Positions 15,246-24,541 of a DNA stretch of 64,000 bases are shown here, piece by piece. Below the pieces are notes generated by a model that was given only the letters and a program-made list of their open reading frames with translations, did no database searches and was not told the DNA's origin. Made by a program: the position numbers and the translations under genes. Each line of letters starts with the position of its first letter. Position 1 is the stretch's first letter. This DNA is from Spirochaetales bacterium (lineage in GTDB: Bacteria > Spirochaetota > Spirochaetia > DSM-2461): the NCBI GenBank assembly GCA_028533045.1, contig JAQQAP010000020.1, positions 1 to 64,000 on the forward strand, given 5' to 3'.

Positions 15246-16997
15246 TTAATATAATACTTTGGAATTACTTTCTCTTCTTTGAGCTTCAACCATACCAGCG
15301 AAGAGTCCCCCTTCCTCTAATAGCTCTTCGGGTCTACCTGATTCGGCCACTTCCCCCTCTTTTATCAGAACGATTTTATCGGCGTGGGCGATAGTTCTCA
15401 TACGGTGGGCGATAAGAATCAGGGTCCTGTCTTTAATAAGGTGAGAGATGGCCCGCTGTATCTTTGTTTCGTTCTCCACATCCACACTGGCGGTGGCTTC
15501 GTCCAACAGTACAATAGGCGCATCTTTCAAAAGGGCCCGGGCAATGGAAATACGCTGCCGCTCCCCACCGGAGATGGTTTCTCCGTTTTCACCGATTACC
15601 GTGTCGTAACCTTGGGGCATCTTCTCAATAAAGTCATGGCACTGGGCCAGGCGGGCCGCTTCCCTCACCTCTTCATCGGTGGCATCCTTCTTACCGATTC
15701 GGATATTGTCTGCAACGGAAGCGTTAAAAAGCACCACGTCCTGGAATACCACGGAGTAGTATTTAAGGAGCGTTTCCGGGTCAACCGTGGAAATATCGGT
15801 ACCGTCCAAAAAAATCCTGCCTCCGTCAATATCCCAGAAGCGGGCGGCCAGCTTGGCGGTAGTACTTTTTCCCCCGCCCGAAGGTCCCACCAGGGCCGTG
15901 GCCTGTCCCTGTTCTGCCGTGAAAGAAACGTCATGGAGAACCTTCTTTCCCGTGTCATAGGAAAACTCCACATTGCGAAACTCAATATCAAAATTTTTCG
16001 GTTCGAACTCGGTGGTACCCTGCTGTACGGGAAGGGCTTCCATCTCCTTCATTCGTCCGATACGCACATCCAGGTAGACCAAAACGGCCATATGGTTGAA
16101 CACTTCAATTACCGGATTGTAAACGCTGGCGGAGATCATAAGAAAAATGAGGTAGGTGAAAAGATCAATCCCTCCCTGTTCCAGAAGTACCGCCCCCACA
16201 AAAGCCACCGAAACGAGTCCGAGCTTAAGCAGGATATGGGAAAGATTAAGAAAACTTCCCACTAATAACTCTCCCTTAATCTGTACCGATTCATAGTCTT
16301 TGAGGTTCTCATCCAATCGGCTGATATACTCCTCTTCCCGATGGTAAGCCTTCATCTCCTGAATCGTCTCAAGACCTTCCTGTATCTGCTCTGACACATC
16401 TCTCTTGCTGCTGTATTGATTTGAATGGGCCCTGTCCATGGCCCGTCGAGATAGGATGAGTACAACGGCCGACAGGGGAACAACCCAAAACAGAGAAAGT
16501 GCCATTTTCCAGTGAAAGTTAAATAATCCCAAGGCGATGACAGTCAGGCTCAGCAGGGAGGCAAAAAGCTGGGGGACCGCATGGGAAAAGGTCGTCTCCA
16601 ATTGAGTGCAGTCATCCATAATGGTAGCGGTCAGGTCGGAAAGGTTTTTCTCTCCGAAATAGGCCAAAGGAAGTTTCCTGAGCTTTTCCGCCAAATCGAC
16701 CCGTCTCTTGGCACTCTCATTATAAGTCACCGAGTAGGTGCTGCGATACTGCAGCCGGGCGATGAAATACATCACGCCAATCATGGCCAAACCGATGAGC
16801 AGATAGTGGGAGAAACCGTATTGTGGTGAAGTTAATGTTCCCATGAGGGGCTGCAGATAATCCTGAAGGAAGAAATAGACAAAGATTGTGGGAAACATAA
16901 AGGAGAGGTAGTGAAGAAAGGTGAAAAATACCCCCTTTACCAAGTCCCGGGAGCCCTTTTCGGACAGGGCCAAACGATTCTGAAAATACTTAAACAT
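15246..16997 (-). CDS. ABC exporter-fold half-transporter, subunit 2 of pair 1
   Basis: A 583-residue permease-ATPase fusion with six N-terminal helices (about residues 20-320) and a C-terminal ABC domain. Visible motifs are Walker A GPSGGGKST, Q-loop VVFQDVVLFN, signature ISGGERQRISIARAL, Walker B IVLLDEATASVD and an H-loop in IAHRMRTI. The transmembrane part resembles the YbtPQ/IrtAB siderophore-transporter group. The ATG at 16997 overlaps the end of the partner gene by 8 bases (RBS GAGAGG), so they form a heterodimer encoded by one operon. Import of a metal chelate or drug export cannot be told apart from sequence alone. Confidence 0.85.
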   Translation of the reverse strand: MFKYFQNRLALSEKGSRDLVKGVFFTFLHYLSFMFPTIFVYFFLQDYLQPLMGTLTSPQYGFSHYLLIGLAMIGVMYFIARLQYRSTYSVTYNESAKRRVDLAEKLRKLPLAYFGEKNLSDLTATIMDDCTQLETTFSHAVPQLFASLLSLTVIALGLFNFHWKMALSLFWVVPLSAVVLILSRRAMDRAHSNQYSSKRDVSEQIQEGLETIQEMKAYHREEEYISRLDENLKDYESVQIKGELLVGSFLNLSHILLKLGLVSVAFVGAVLLEQGGIDLFTYLIFLMISASVYNPVIEVFNHMAVLVYLDVRIGRMKEMEALPVQQGTTEFEPKNFDIEFRNVEFSYDTGKKVLHDVSFTAEQGQATALVGPSGGGKSTTAKLAARFWDIDGGRIFLDGTDISTVDPETLLKYYSVVFQDVVLFNASVADNIRIGKKDATDEEVREAARLAQCHDFIEKMPQGYDTVIGENGETISGGERQRISIARALLKDAPIVLLDEATASVDVENETKIQRAISHLIKDRTLILIAHRMRTIAHADKIVLIKEGEVAESGRPEELLEEGGLFAGMVEAQRRESNSKVLY

Positions 16998-18771
16998 AGT
17001 TTGCCTCTCTTTCGATGGTCCATTCCACCGCTTCCTGATACTCATTCCACATTCGATGATAAATTCCGCCCTTGTTCAGAAGCTCCTCGTGGCATCCCTC
17101 TTCGGCAATTTGCCCCTTATCAATAACGAGAATACGGTCAGCATCCTGAATAGTGGTCAGACGATGGGCGATCATAAGAACGGTTTTCCCCTTCATCAGT
17201 TCCCTCAGAGCTTCCTGTAGAAGATGTTCATTTTCCGGGTCCGCAAAGGCGGTGGCTTCGTCCAATACGATCACCGGTGCGTCCTTAAGAAAGGCCCGGG
17301 CCAGGGCGATTCTCTGCTGCTCCCCTCCGGAAAGATAAGTTCCTTCCGCACCTATGAGGGTATCCAAACCATCAGGCAGGCGGTCAAGGATCTCCGTGCA
17401 CTGGGCCAGATCCAAGGCCCGCTCAATCTGCTCTTCCGTGGCATCGGGGCAGCCGTAGATAATATTATCTCTTAAAGTTGTCTTAAAGAGCCGGGTATTC
17501 TGGAACACAAAGGAGACATGATCCATAAGATTCTCCAGGGAGATATCCCTCACATCGGCCCCTCCCAGAGAGACAGATCCTTCCAAAACATCCCAGAAAC
17601 GGGGAATCATACGGGCAATTGTGGTTTTCCCTCCTCCCGAAGGCCCCACCAGGGCAAAAAGGCACCCCTCGGGCAAGGTAAAGCTGATGCCGTCCACGGC
17701 GTTTTTTTCCGCTCCCGGATACTGAAATAGGACATTGTCGAATACTATATCCCCCGAAGTTATCTCCCGGGGGCTTGATGTCTCTGGCAGAGGTTCCACA
17801 TCGGTTAGGCTTTCGATTCGATTAATAGCCTCCCCCGCCTGAAAGAGGCTCTGGTTGATATGCATGCTTTTCATGATGGTAGAGGACAAAACCGGCGTTA
17901 CCAATATATAGAGAAACATATCCGCCAGAACGGTACCGTAGTCTCCTCCTCGGGCCACAAGAAGAATAGCGGCGGGGACAAGGAAAAAAGCGAAACACTG
18001 CACTATGACTGCATAGAAGGAGAAAGGACCTTCCCAGCTGTCGGTATACTTTTTCACCAGATCCTTATAGCGGAGAATGCTGTTATGAAAGCGTTTGAAA
18101 GAGAAAATCGTCTGCTGAAAGACCTTAACCACCGGGATTCCCCTAACGTATTCCACCGCTTCGGAACTCATATCCTCAAGGGCATCCATATACTGTTTCT
18201 GAAAATTCCGGGAAGCCACTCCCATCATGAAGGCCATCGTCCCGAAGGCCAAAACAAGGGGGGCCAGACAGGCCAGTCCCAATCGCCAGTCAAAGACGAA
18301 TACCAGAACTATCGTTGCCAAAGGCAGTATGACAGAACCGGATAAATCGGGCAGCTGATGAGCCAAAAAGCTATGGGTGGTACCGCTGTCGTCATCTATG
18401 ATCTTTCTGATGCGGCCGCTGGAATTGCCATCAAAAAATCCCAAAGGCATTTTCACTATTTTCCCCATTGCCTCACGACGGATATTATTCTCCACCCGGA
18501 AAGCGGCCAAATGGGAAGATATGAGAGCCACAAAGTAAAGCAGCACGCTCAGGACGGCCGCCCCCATGGCCCACCAGGCGTAATTGAGTACCGATGTTCC
18601 GGCGATTTGACCGGCGTGGGTCAGCAGTTCCCTGGCAATCAGCCAAATAAAGATGTAGGGAGCTATCCCCATAGCAGCCGAAAGAGCCGATGACGTCAGC
18701 GAAAGGGGCAACAGAATTTTACGGTTTCCCATATATCCCTGAAGCCGTTTCAAGACCGAATCCTTTTTCAT
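16990..18771 (-). CDS. ABC exporter-fold half-transporter, subunit 1 of pair 1
   Basis: A 593-residue half-transporter: six helices, then an ABC domain with Walker A GPSGGGKTT, signature YLSGGEQQRIALARAF, Walker B VIVLDEATAFAD and IAHRLTTI. The D-loop reads AFAD instead of the usual SALD, as in other members of the siderophore-type subgroup. The membrane part has LGFFDGNSSGRIRKIIDDD, the first cytoplasmic coupling segment of this class. The start forms TAATG with the TetR gene stop, so all three genes are coupled. Confidence 0.86.
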   Translation of the reverse strand: MKKDSVLKRLQGYMGNRKILLPLSLTSSALSAAMGIAPYIFIWLIARELLTHAGQIAGTSVLNYAWWAMGAAVLSVLLYFVALISSHLAAFRVENNIRREAMGKIVKMPLGFFDGNSSGRIRKIIDDDSGTTHSFLAHQLPDLSGSVILPLATIVLVFVFDWRLGLACLAPLVLAFGTMAFMMGVASRNFQKQYMDALEDMSSEAVEYVRGIPVVKVFQQTIFSFKRFHNSILRYKDLVKKYTDSWEGPFSFYAVIVQCFAFFLVPAAILLVARGGDYGTVLADMFLYILVTPVLSSTIMKSMHINQSLFQAGEAINRIESLTDVEPLPETSSPREITSGDIVFDNVLFQYPGAEKNAVDGISFTLPEGCLFALVGPSGGGKTTIARMIPRFWDVLEGSVSLGGADVRDISLENLMDHVSFVFQNTRLFKTTLRDNIIYGCPDATEEQIERALDLAQCTEILDRLPDGLDTLIGAEGTYLSGGEQQRIALARAFLKDAPVIVLDEATAFADPENEHLLQEALRELMKGKTVLMIAHRLTTIQDADRILVIDKGQIAEEGCHEELLNKGGIYHRMWNEYQEAVEWTIEREANYV

Positions 18772-19403
18772 TACTCTATCTCCTTTTCGGGTTCTCCCCG
18801 AAGCACGCCCATATTGCCGTGATAGACAAAACGGGCTATTTGATTGATATACATGTCCAATTCGTCCTCCGACGGGTCGTGAACGATTATTTCCTCTATA
18901 AAACTGAGAAAGAGAGAGGCGTAACTGTGAATCAGCATCTCCGATATTTTGAAAGAGAATTCCGGATGCTGGCGGTTGAACTTCCTAAAGAAATCCTTGG
19001 TACTTTCTGTATATAGATGAAAAACCTCTTCCCTATAACCGGCCAGACTGGATCCGGCAGAGGAAAAGAGAAGTAGTTTTAAAGCTTCCTTATGTTCCGA
19101 TAGACCTTCCACATAGAATCGCATATTGTCCACCGCATCTTTTTCGGTATAACGCGTCTCATCGCCATACTCATCTACAAAATCCTCGCTATTCATTCTT
19201 TCCGCGATAAAATCCAGAGCCGGTTGAACCAGTTCGCAGAAGAGCCGGTCTTTGCTCTCGAAATAGGTGTAGATATTTCCTTTTGTTACACCCGCTTCCG
19301 AAGCTATCCTGCGAAGAGAGGCATCTTTAAATCCCTTCTCACAAAACTCCTTTTCTGCCGCTTTTATAATTGTTTCTCTGACGTCGTTTTTCTTAATCTG
19401 CAT
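18771..19403 (-). CDS. TetR-family transcriptional regulator
   Basis: A 210-residue TetR protein. The N-terminal DNA-binding helices read EFCEKGFKDASLRRIASEAGVTKGNIYTYFESKDRLFCELV (about residues 18-58), a textbook TetR_N signature. The ligand domain follows and is not recognisable. It leads the ABC pair, with TAATG coupling to the first half-transporter, and a good palindrome lies upstream, so it probably represses its own operon. ATG 19403 is chosen; readings from further upstream lack conservation and an RBS. Confidence 0.93.
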   Translation of the reverse strand: MQIKKNDVRETIIKAAEKEFCEKGFKDASLRRIASEAGVTKGNIYTYFESKDRLFCELVQPALDFIAERMNSEDFVDEYGDETRYTEKDAVDNMRFYVEGLSEHKEALKLLLFSSAGSSLAGYREEVFHLYTESTKDFFRKFNRQHPEFSFKISEMLIHSYASLFLSFIEEIIVHDPSEDELDMYINQIARFVYHGNMGVLRGEPEKEIE

Positions 19404-19466
19404 GATAGTTACCCAATAAATACCAGTGGTTTTTTTTAAGAAATACCACAATTTAGAAATGACGTC

Positions 19467-19486
19467 AATAGTTAGTGTTAACTATT
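19467..19486 (-). promoter_or_regulatory. TetR-type operator
   Basis: AATAGTTA-GTGT-TAACTATT is a perfect 8-bp inverted repeat, 64-83 bases upstream of the TetR start. On the minus strand it directly precedes TTGACG-N17-TATTTC, a possible promoter. The remainder of 19404-19662 shows no gene. Confidence 0.65.
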
Positions 19487-19662
19487 TATAATTATACAAC
19501 CTATCGTATTTACGGAATCAAAAAAAAGGCTTAATATACTTTATATGAAAAGATTTGACAGAATTTTCGGTTCAGGTCCGACGGGGTTATTGAACTGTGT
19601 TTAACTTTGGACTGGCTTTTCTTTTGAATAATTGGCTCTTTATTACTTCCCTGTCCTAACAT

Positions 19663-20334
19663 TTAGAGATAATTCTCCAATATCTCCCGCTCAAAAGTCA
19701 TATTCAATCTCTTATCCAACGTCAATGCCCCTCCTCTCTCAAGCTCCTTCAACTCACGTTGCAGGGACGGGCGGGACACATTAAGATATTCCGCCCACTT
19801 CGAACGGGAAAAGGGTAACTTCCTATCCCCCTCGCACTTAAGAATATTCAAACAATAATAGGCTATTTTCTTCTTAATAGAAGAATAACTAAAAAGTTCC
19901 AGACGCTGTTGATAGTCCAAAACTCGTCGGGAGTAGAGACGGTTCATATTCCGGACCACCAAGGGATAACGAGAAAGTATATTATCAAAGGCCTCACCGG
20001 AAAAGGATATTAGCTCCACACTACATTTTGCTAAAGCACGGCATCCGGGCACTTCACCTTCTTCGGAGAAAACCGTAGCCCCTCCAAAAAGATCAGACTC
20101 TTCCCGCCACTCAATACAAAGATTGCTTCCATTGAGAAGGGGACGGTGAATCTCTACAGTTCCTGTGAGTATAAGAGATAATTTTGAGTAGGATTCATGG
20201 ATCTCAAAAATCGATTCGCCCTTCCGGTAAGAACGTTTTTCCCAGTCTCCCCCATCAATTATCTCTTGCAAGAGCTGTTCATCCAGTCCCTTAAAAAGGA
20301 GACTGCGGGAAAGGACAGAAATTATTTTTTCCAT
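19663..20334 (-). CDS. Crp/Fnr-family transcriptional regulator
   Basis: A 223-residue protein with an N-terminal cyclic-nucleotide-binding-fold domain (about residues 10-125; KGESIFEIHESYSKLSLILTG is visible) and a C-terminal Crp-type winged helix (FSRSKWAEYLNVSRPSLQRELKELE, about 173-197). It has no N-terminal cysteine cluster, so it is not a classical Fnr oxygen sensor; its ligand is unknown. It is divergent from the methyltransferase-ABC operon, 105 bases away, and is the most likely regulator of it. A 14-bp palindrome just before its start suggests autoregulation. Confidence 0.9.
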   Translation of the reverse strand: MEKIISVLSRSLLFKGLDEQLLQEIIDGGDWEKRSYRKGESIFEIHESYSKLSLILTGTVEIHRPLLNGSNLCIEWREESDLFGGATVFSEEGEVPGCRALAKCSVELISFSGEAFDNILSRYPLVVRNMNRLYSRRVLDYQQRLELFSYSSIKKKIAYYCLNILKCEGDRKLPFSRSKWAEYLNVSRPSLQRELKELERGGALTLDKRLNMTFEREILENYL

Positions 20335-20346
20335 AAAAACCTCTTT

Positions 20347-20360
20347 GTATCCGGGGATAC
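20347..20360. promoter_or_regulatory. Palindrome between the Crp/Fnr gene and the methyltransferase operon
   Basis: GTATCC-GG-GGATAC is a perfect inverted repeat 13 bases upstream of the Crp/Fnr start. Further along, TTAGTCTAA (20411-20419) is a short palindrome near the rightward operon start, similar in half-site to the iron-type sites elsewhere in the window. Confidence 0.5.
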
Positions 20361-20439
20361 TGTTCTCTTTCTCAAGCTGAATCTACACTCGTAAGTAAAT
20401 ATTAACAAGATTAGTCTAACATAATCAACAGGAGAATAG

Positions 20440-21033
20440 ATGAACGCCATAAAACATCACTATTGCCAATCGCGAAGAGGCCCCAGTAGTTTCTGGATGC
20501 AGGAGCCTCATCTGATATTCGGAGAAATAAAACTTAAACGGGGAGACTCATTCCTGGATCTGGGATGCGGCGTAGGCGACTACTCCCTGGAAGCTCTCAA
20601 GTATGTGGGGAAAAAGGGAAAAATCTTCTCCCTGGATAAAAATGAAAAAGCCCTGAATCTTCTAAAACACGAAACAATTATAAGAAGGATAGAGAATATC
20701 CATCCCCTTCTCGAAGATGTCACCGCCCCTCTCTCCCTAAAGGAGAATTCCGTGGATGCCTGCCTGACCTCAACGGTCCTCCACTGCATGGATCTTAAAA
20801 CCATAAGTACTAAAGTTTTTCCCCAGGTAAAAAAAGTCCTAAAAGACGGAGCCATTCTCTCTATTGTCGAATGTCACAAGAAAAGAACAAATTTCGGACC
20901 TCCCGAAGGAGTCAGAATCTCACCGGAGGAGCTGGAAGAGCTGGCTCTTCCCCATGGTTTTACCAAAACGGCTTATCGCGACCTGGGACATAACTATCTT
21001 CTACAGTTAGCCATCAAAAAGGATTTTTCATGA
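20440..21033 (+). CDS. SAM-dependent methyltransferase
   Basis: A 197-residue class I methyltransferase. Motif I is DLGCGVGDYSLEAL (about residues 35-48), an acidic residue follows in FSLDKNEKAL, and motif IV is DACLTSTVLHC. It resembles UbiE/type-11 enzymes, and the C-terminus (HGFTKTAYRDLGHNYLLQLAIKK) gives no substrate clue. Its stop overlaps the start of the next ABC gene (ATGA), so it belongs to the exporter-type operon 20440-25191. A role in modifying or maturing a metal chelator is one possibility. Confidence 0.85.
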   Translation: MNAIKHHYCQSRRGPSSFWMQEPHLIFGEIKLKRGDSFLDLGCGVGDYSLEALKYVGKKGKIFSLDKNEKALNLLKHETIIRRIENIHPLLEDVTAPLSLKENSVDACLTSTVLHCMDLKTISTKVFPQVKKVLKDGAILSIVECHKKRTNFGPPEGVRISPEELEELALPHGFTKTAYRDLGHNYLLQLAIKKDFS

Positions 21034-22802
21034 AAAACAAAAAAACTTCACCCATTAAGCTGCTTCTTAATGGGTCCGGCCCCGAAGCCTTCAGACTAAG
21101 CCTTTCCGGCTTCCTTATGTTTTTGAGCTCCCTTTGTGCCCTGGGCCCTTTCTATATTACCTATATCATCATAAACAGGATTATCTATCCGCCCCTACTT
21201 CCCCAGGAGTTGTTCAAGCTGGGGATTCTGGCAGCCCTCTTTATCTTGGGACAGTTGATATTCTCCGGCATCGCCATGGCTCAATCCCATGTGGCCGCCT
21301 ATAATATTCTTTATGACCTGAGAGTCCGACTGACCGACAAATTACTTAGACTCCCCCTGGGTTATTTCACAAAGACCAGCTCGGGAGAGATAAAAAAGGT
21401 CATGATGGGCGATATAGAACAGATAGAAGAGTTCATAGCCCACAATCTGGTAGATCTTTTTTCCGTAATTTTTATGCCCCTCCTTATTTTTGCCTGGCTT
21501 ATGACATTTAATGTCCCCCTGGCCCTCATCAGCATAGCTCCCGTTTTCCTCGGGGTATATCTGCAGCAATACAGAATTAAAAGAGACGGGGATGATTTCA
21601 AACATTTCTTCAGACTAAAAGGTCGAATGAACAGAACTATTATCGATTTTATCCGGGGAATGCCCGTTATCAAAGCTTTTAACCAAAGCGTTTACTCCTT
21701 TGAAAATTACCGGAATGAAGCAGAGCAATATAGTAATTTTTGGATAGGAATGAACAAAAAAGCTGCCGGATGCATGGCCCTCTACGCCCTCCTGATGGAC
21801 AGCGGAATCCTCTTTCTTCTTCCCGCAAGCGGATTTATGTACCTCTTTGGGAAAATCACACTCTCCACCTTTATTATGTTTATGTTCATGGGCCTGGGGA
21901 TGTCGAGATTTATGAAACAATTAATGAGCTTTGGATCTAATATTAATCAAATTTCCCGGGGCGTCATCAACCTGAATGAGATTCTTTCCACCGAGGAAGC
22001 CGAATCGAAAGGAAGGGTAACAGAACTGGAAAACCACGCCCTCCAATTCCGGGACGTCTCCTTTGCCTACGAAACTAAAGAGGTTTTAAAAAATATAAAC
22101 TTTACCACCCCCCAGGGTACCATCACAGCCCTGGTGGGCTCATCGGGAGCGGGCAAATCGACATTGGGACAGCTCATCCCCCGCTTCTGGGATATTAAGG
22201 AAGGAGAAATAACCCTGGGTTCGGTCAATATCAAGGATATAGGGAGTGATACTCTCATGAAAAAGGTCAGCTTTGTCTTCCAGGACGTGTTTATGTTCAA
22301 CGATTCGGTTTTGGAAAATATCCGCATGGGGGATAAATCAATCTCCCGGGAACAGGTAATCGAAATAGCCCAAAAAGCCCAATGCCATGACTTTATTCTA
22401 AACCTTGAAGAGGGCTACGACACGATTCTCGGATCAAAGGGAACCTATTTGAGCGGAGGAGAAAAACAGAGGGTTTCCATAGCCAGAGCCCTGGTAAAAG
22501 ATTCTCCCCTTATCATCCTTGACGAAGCGACGTCCTATGCGGATACGGAGAATGAAGCAAAAATCCAGGAAGCCCTTTCCCAGCTACTCAAGGACAAAAC
22601 AGTTCTTATTATTGCTCACCGATTGTCTACCATCCAAAGGGCCGATCAGATCCTTGTTTTTGACAAAGGAAAGATCGTAGAAAAGGGAGTCCACTCGGAA
22701 CTTCTTCTAAAAAACGGCCCTTACAAAAATATGTGGGATAAGCACAAAGATGCCGGCGAATGGGGCATTGGAAACAGAATAAAAGAGGAGATAACCCTAT
22801 GA
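21030..22802 (+). CDS. ABC exporter-fold half-transporter, subunit 1 of pair 2
   Basis: A 590-residue half-transporter with six helices and an ABC domain: Walker A GSSGAGKST, Q-loop VFQDVFMFN, signature YLSGGEKQRVSIARAL, Walker B LIILDEATSYAD and IAHRLSTI. The D-loop (SYAD) and the coupling segment LGYFTKTSSGEIKKVMMGD match the siderophore-type (YbtP/IrtA-like) subgroup and the corresponding subunit of pair 1. ATGA overlaps at both ends show tight translational coupling. Confidence 0.86.
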   Translation: MKNKKTSPIKLLLNGSGPEAFRLSLSGFLMFLSSLCALGPFYITYIIINRIIYPPLLPQELFKLGILAALFILGQLIFSGIAMAQSHVAAYNILYDLRVRLTDKLLRLPLGYFTKTSSGEIKKVMMGDIEQIEEFIAHNLVDLFSVIFMPLLIFAWLMTFNVPLALISIAPVFLGVYLQQYRIKRDGDDFKHFFRLKGRMNRTIIDFIRGMPVIKAFNQSVYSFENYRNEAEQYSNFWIGMNKKAAGCMALYALLMDSGILFLLPASGFMYLFGKITLSTFIMFMFMGLGMSRFMKQLMSFGSNINQISRGVINLNEILSTEEAESKGRVTELENHALQFRDVSFAYETKEVLKNINFTTPQGTITALVGSSGAGKSTLGQLIPRFWDIKEGEITLGSVNIKDIGSDTLMKKVSFVFQDVFMFNDSVLENIRMGDKSISREQVIEIAQKAQCHDFILNLEEGYDTILGSKGTYLSGGEKQRVSIARALVKDSPLIILDEATSYADTENEAKIQEALSQLLKDKTVLIIAHRLSTIQRADQILVFDKGKIVEKGVHSELLLKNGPYKNMWDKHKDAGEWGIGNRIKEEITL

Positions 22803-24541
22803 TTCAAACTTTAAAAATGGTCTCGAAAGGAAACGGAAAAAGAGTGGCGAGAATATCGCTGATAGCCATAATGGAAGCCCTTTTCGGCTCCCTTCCCTAC
22901 GGTGTTCTCTTCTTCGTTCTTTTTGATATCATTAACAACAGCCTGACCATAGAGGGATTCACAGGATATACCCTTATCATTATCCTAAGCGCAGCATTCA
23001 GAACCTTTTTTTCCTTTTTAGGTGTAACCACTGCCCGAAACGACGGAAATATTATGATAAAGGAGCTGCGAATGGGTCTGGGAGAACATATTCGAAAGCT
23101 CCCTCTGGGATTTTTCAATACCCACGATATGGGGGATTTATCCAATAAACTCCTGGACAATGTCAATAAAATAGAGATGATCATCACCATGCTCCTGCCT
23201 CCCATGATCTCCACGCTGGTCCTAAATCTTCTTGTGGCGGGTGTTCTCTTTTTTCTGGATTACAGAATGGCCCTGGCCGCTCTCATAACAATGCCATTGT
23301 CCTTGCTTATTCTCACATGGGCCCGATCGGTAATGGATAAGCAGGGCCGAGCCCTCTACGACTCCTCTTCAAAACTCGCCGACTGCCTCCTTGAGTTTGT
23401 AAACGGTATAAAATTTATCAAATCCTTTAATAACTCGGACAGAAAATACCAAAATCTCGTGACCCACCTCAAAGATTTTAAGATTAAGAGCCTCAAAACG
23501 GAAGGAACCCTAAGCCCGATTATGGTCCTGGCGGGCATATCCATTGACTTCGGACTTGTCATGCTGATTTTGACCGGTTCCTATTTGATGATGGGAGGCA
23601 CCTTAAGTACGAAAGAATTTCTGATCTTCATAGTCATAAGTTCCCGTTTTTTCGAAGGCTTAAAGGCCCTCTCCCTTAACTGGGTGAAGGTGAAATATTT
23701 GGGTATTGCCGGCGAATCGATAATGAATATCCTCAATGAAGAGCTTATGGAAGGAACCGGAAATGATGTATCAATCTCCGAACATACCATAGCTTTTCGG
23801 GACGTACGATTCTCCTATGGAGACAAGGAAGTACTTAAGGGTATCGACCTGCGAATAAAAGAGAACACTCTCACCGCCCTGGTCGGTCCTTCCGGATCGG
23901 GGAAATCGACAATGATAAATCTCATGGCCCGATTTTTTGATGTCGACTCGGGAGAGATAACAATCGGCTCCCATAATATTAAAGAAATCGACCCGGAAAG
24001 TCTTCTAAAAAATATAAGTATGGTCTTTCAAAATGTCACCCTCTTCTCCGATACCATTTACAATAATATCAGAATAGGAAAACCGGACGCCACGGAAGAA
24101 GAGATCATATTAGCCGCCCAAAAGGCCAATGCCCATGATTTTATTCAATCCCTGCCAGGGGGATACCAAACCATGGTGGGAGAAAACGGCGCCAACCTCT
24201 CCGGGGGAGAAAAACAAAGGATTTCCATTGCCCGGGCCATATTAAAAGACACCCCGATTGTTCTCCTTGATGAAGCAACCTCATCGCTAGACCCGGAAAA
24301 CGAGATCTATATACAGGAAGCCATCTCCCGCCTACTGTTAGACAAAACGGTCATTGTCATTGCCCACCGTCTAAAAACGATTAAAGAGGCAGACCGGATA
24401 CTTGTCTTCCGGGAAGGGGAAATTGTAGAAGAAGGAGAGCACTCGGCCCTATTGGAACAGAACGGTTTATACAGCCGAATGTGGGAAGAACAGGAAAATG
24501 CCCTGGGCTGGACGGTGGGAAACCAGGGGAGTCCCCAATGA
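22799..24541 (+). CDS. ABC exporter-fold half-transporter, subunit 2 of pair 2
   Basis: A 580-residue half-transporter: six helices, Walker A GPSGSGKST, Q-loop VFQNVTLFS, signature LSGGEKQRISIARAI, Walker B IVLLDEATSSLD and IAHRLKTI. It completes a heterodimer with the preceding gene. I start it at ATG 22799 because this ATG overlaps the upstream TGA; the longer in-frame reading from 22760 lies inside the upstream coding sequence. It is similar to subunit 2 of pair 1, so the two operons hold diverged copies of one transporter type. Confidence 0.86.
   Translation: MIQTLKMVSKGNGKRVARISLIAIMEALFGSLPYGVLFFVLFDIINNSLTIEGFTGYTLIIILSAAFRTFFSFLGVTTARNDGNIMIKELRMGLGEHIRKLPLGFFNTHDMGDLSNKLLDNVNKIEMIITMLLPPMISTLVLNLLVAGVLFFLDYRMALAALITMPLSLLILTWARSVMDKQGRALYDSSSKLADCLLEFVNGIKFIKSFNNSDRKYQNLVTHLKDFKIKSLKTEGTLSPIMVLAGISIDFGLVMLILTGSYLMMGGTLSTKEFLIFIVISSRFFEGLKALSLNWVKVKYLGIAGESIMNILNEELMEGTGNDVSISEHTIAFRDVRFSYGDKEVLKGIDLRIKENTLTALVGPSGSGKSTMINLMARFFDVDSGEITIGSHNIKEIDPESLLKNISMVFQNVTLFSDTIYNNIRIGKPDATEEEIILAAQKANAHDFIQSLPGGYQTMVGENGANLSGGEKQRISIARAILKDTPIVLLDEATSSLDPENEIYIQEAISRLLLDKTVIVIAHRLKTIKEADRILVFREGEIVEEGEHSALLEQNGLYSRMWEEQENALGWTVGNQGSPQ

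Noticed and set aside
15384-16265. Long open frame antisense to the ABC half-transporter
   Set aside because: The minus-strand gene has all ABC motifs; the plus-strand frame has atypical composition and no start signals.
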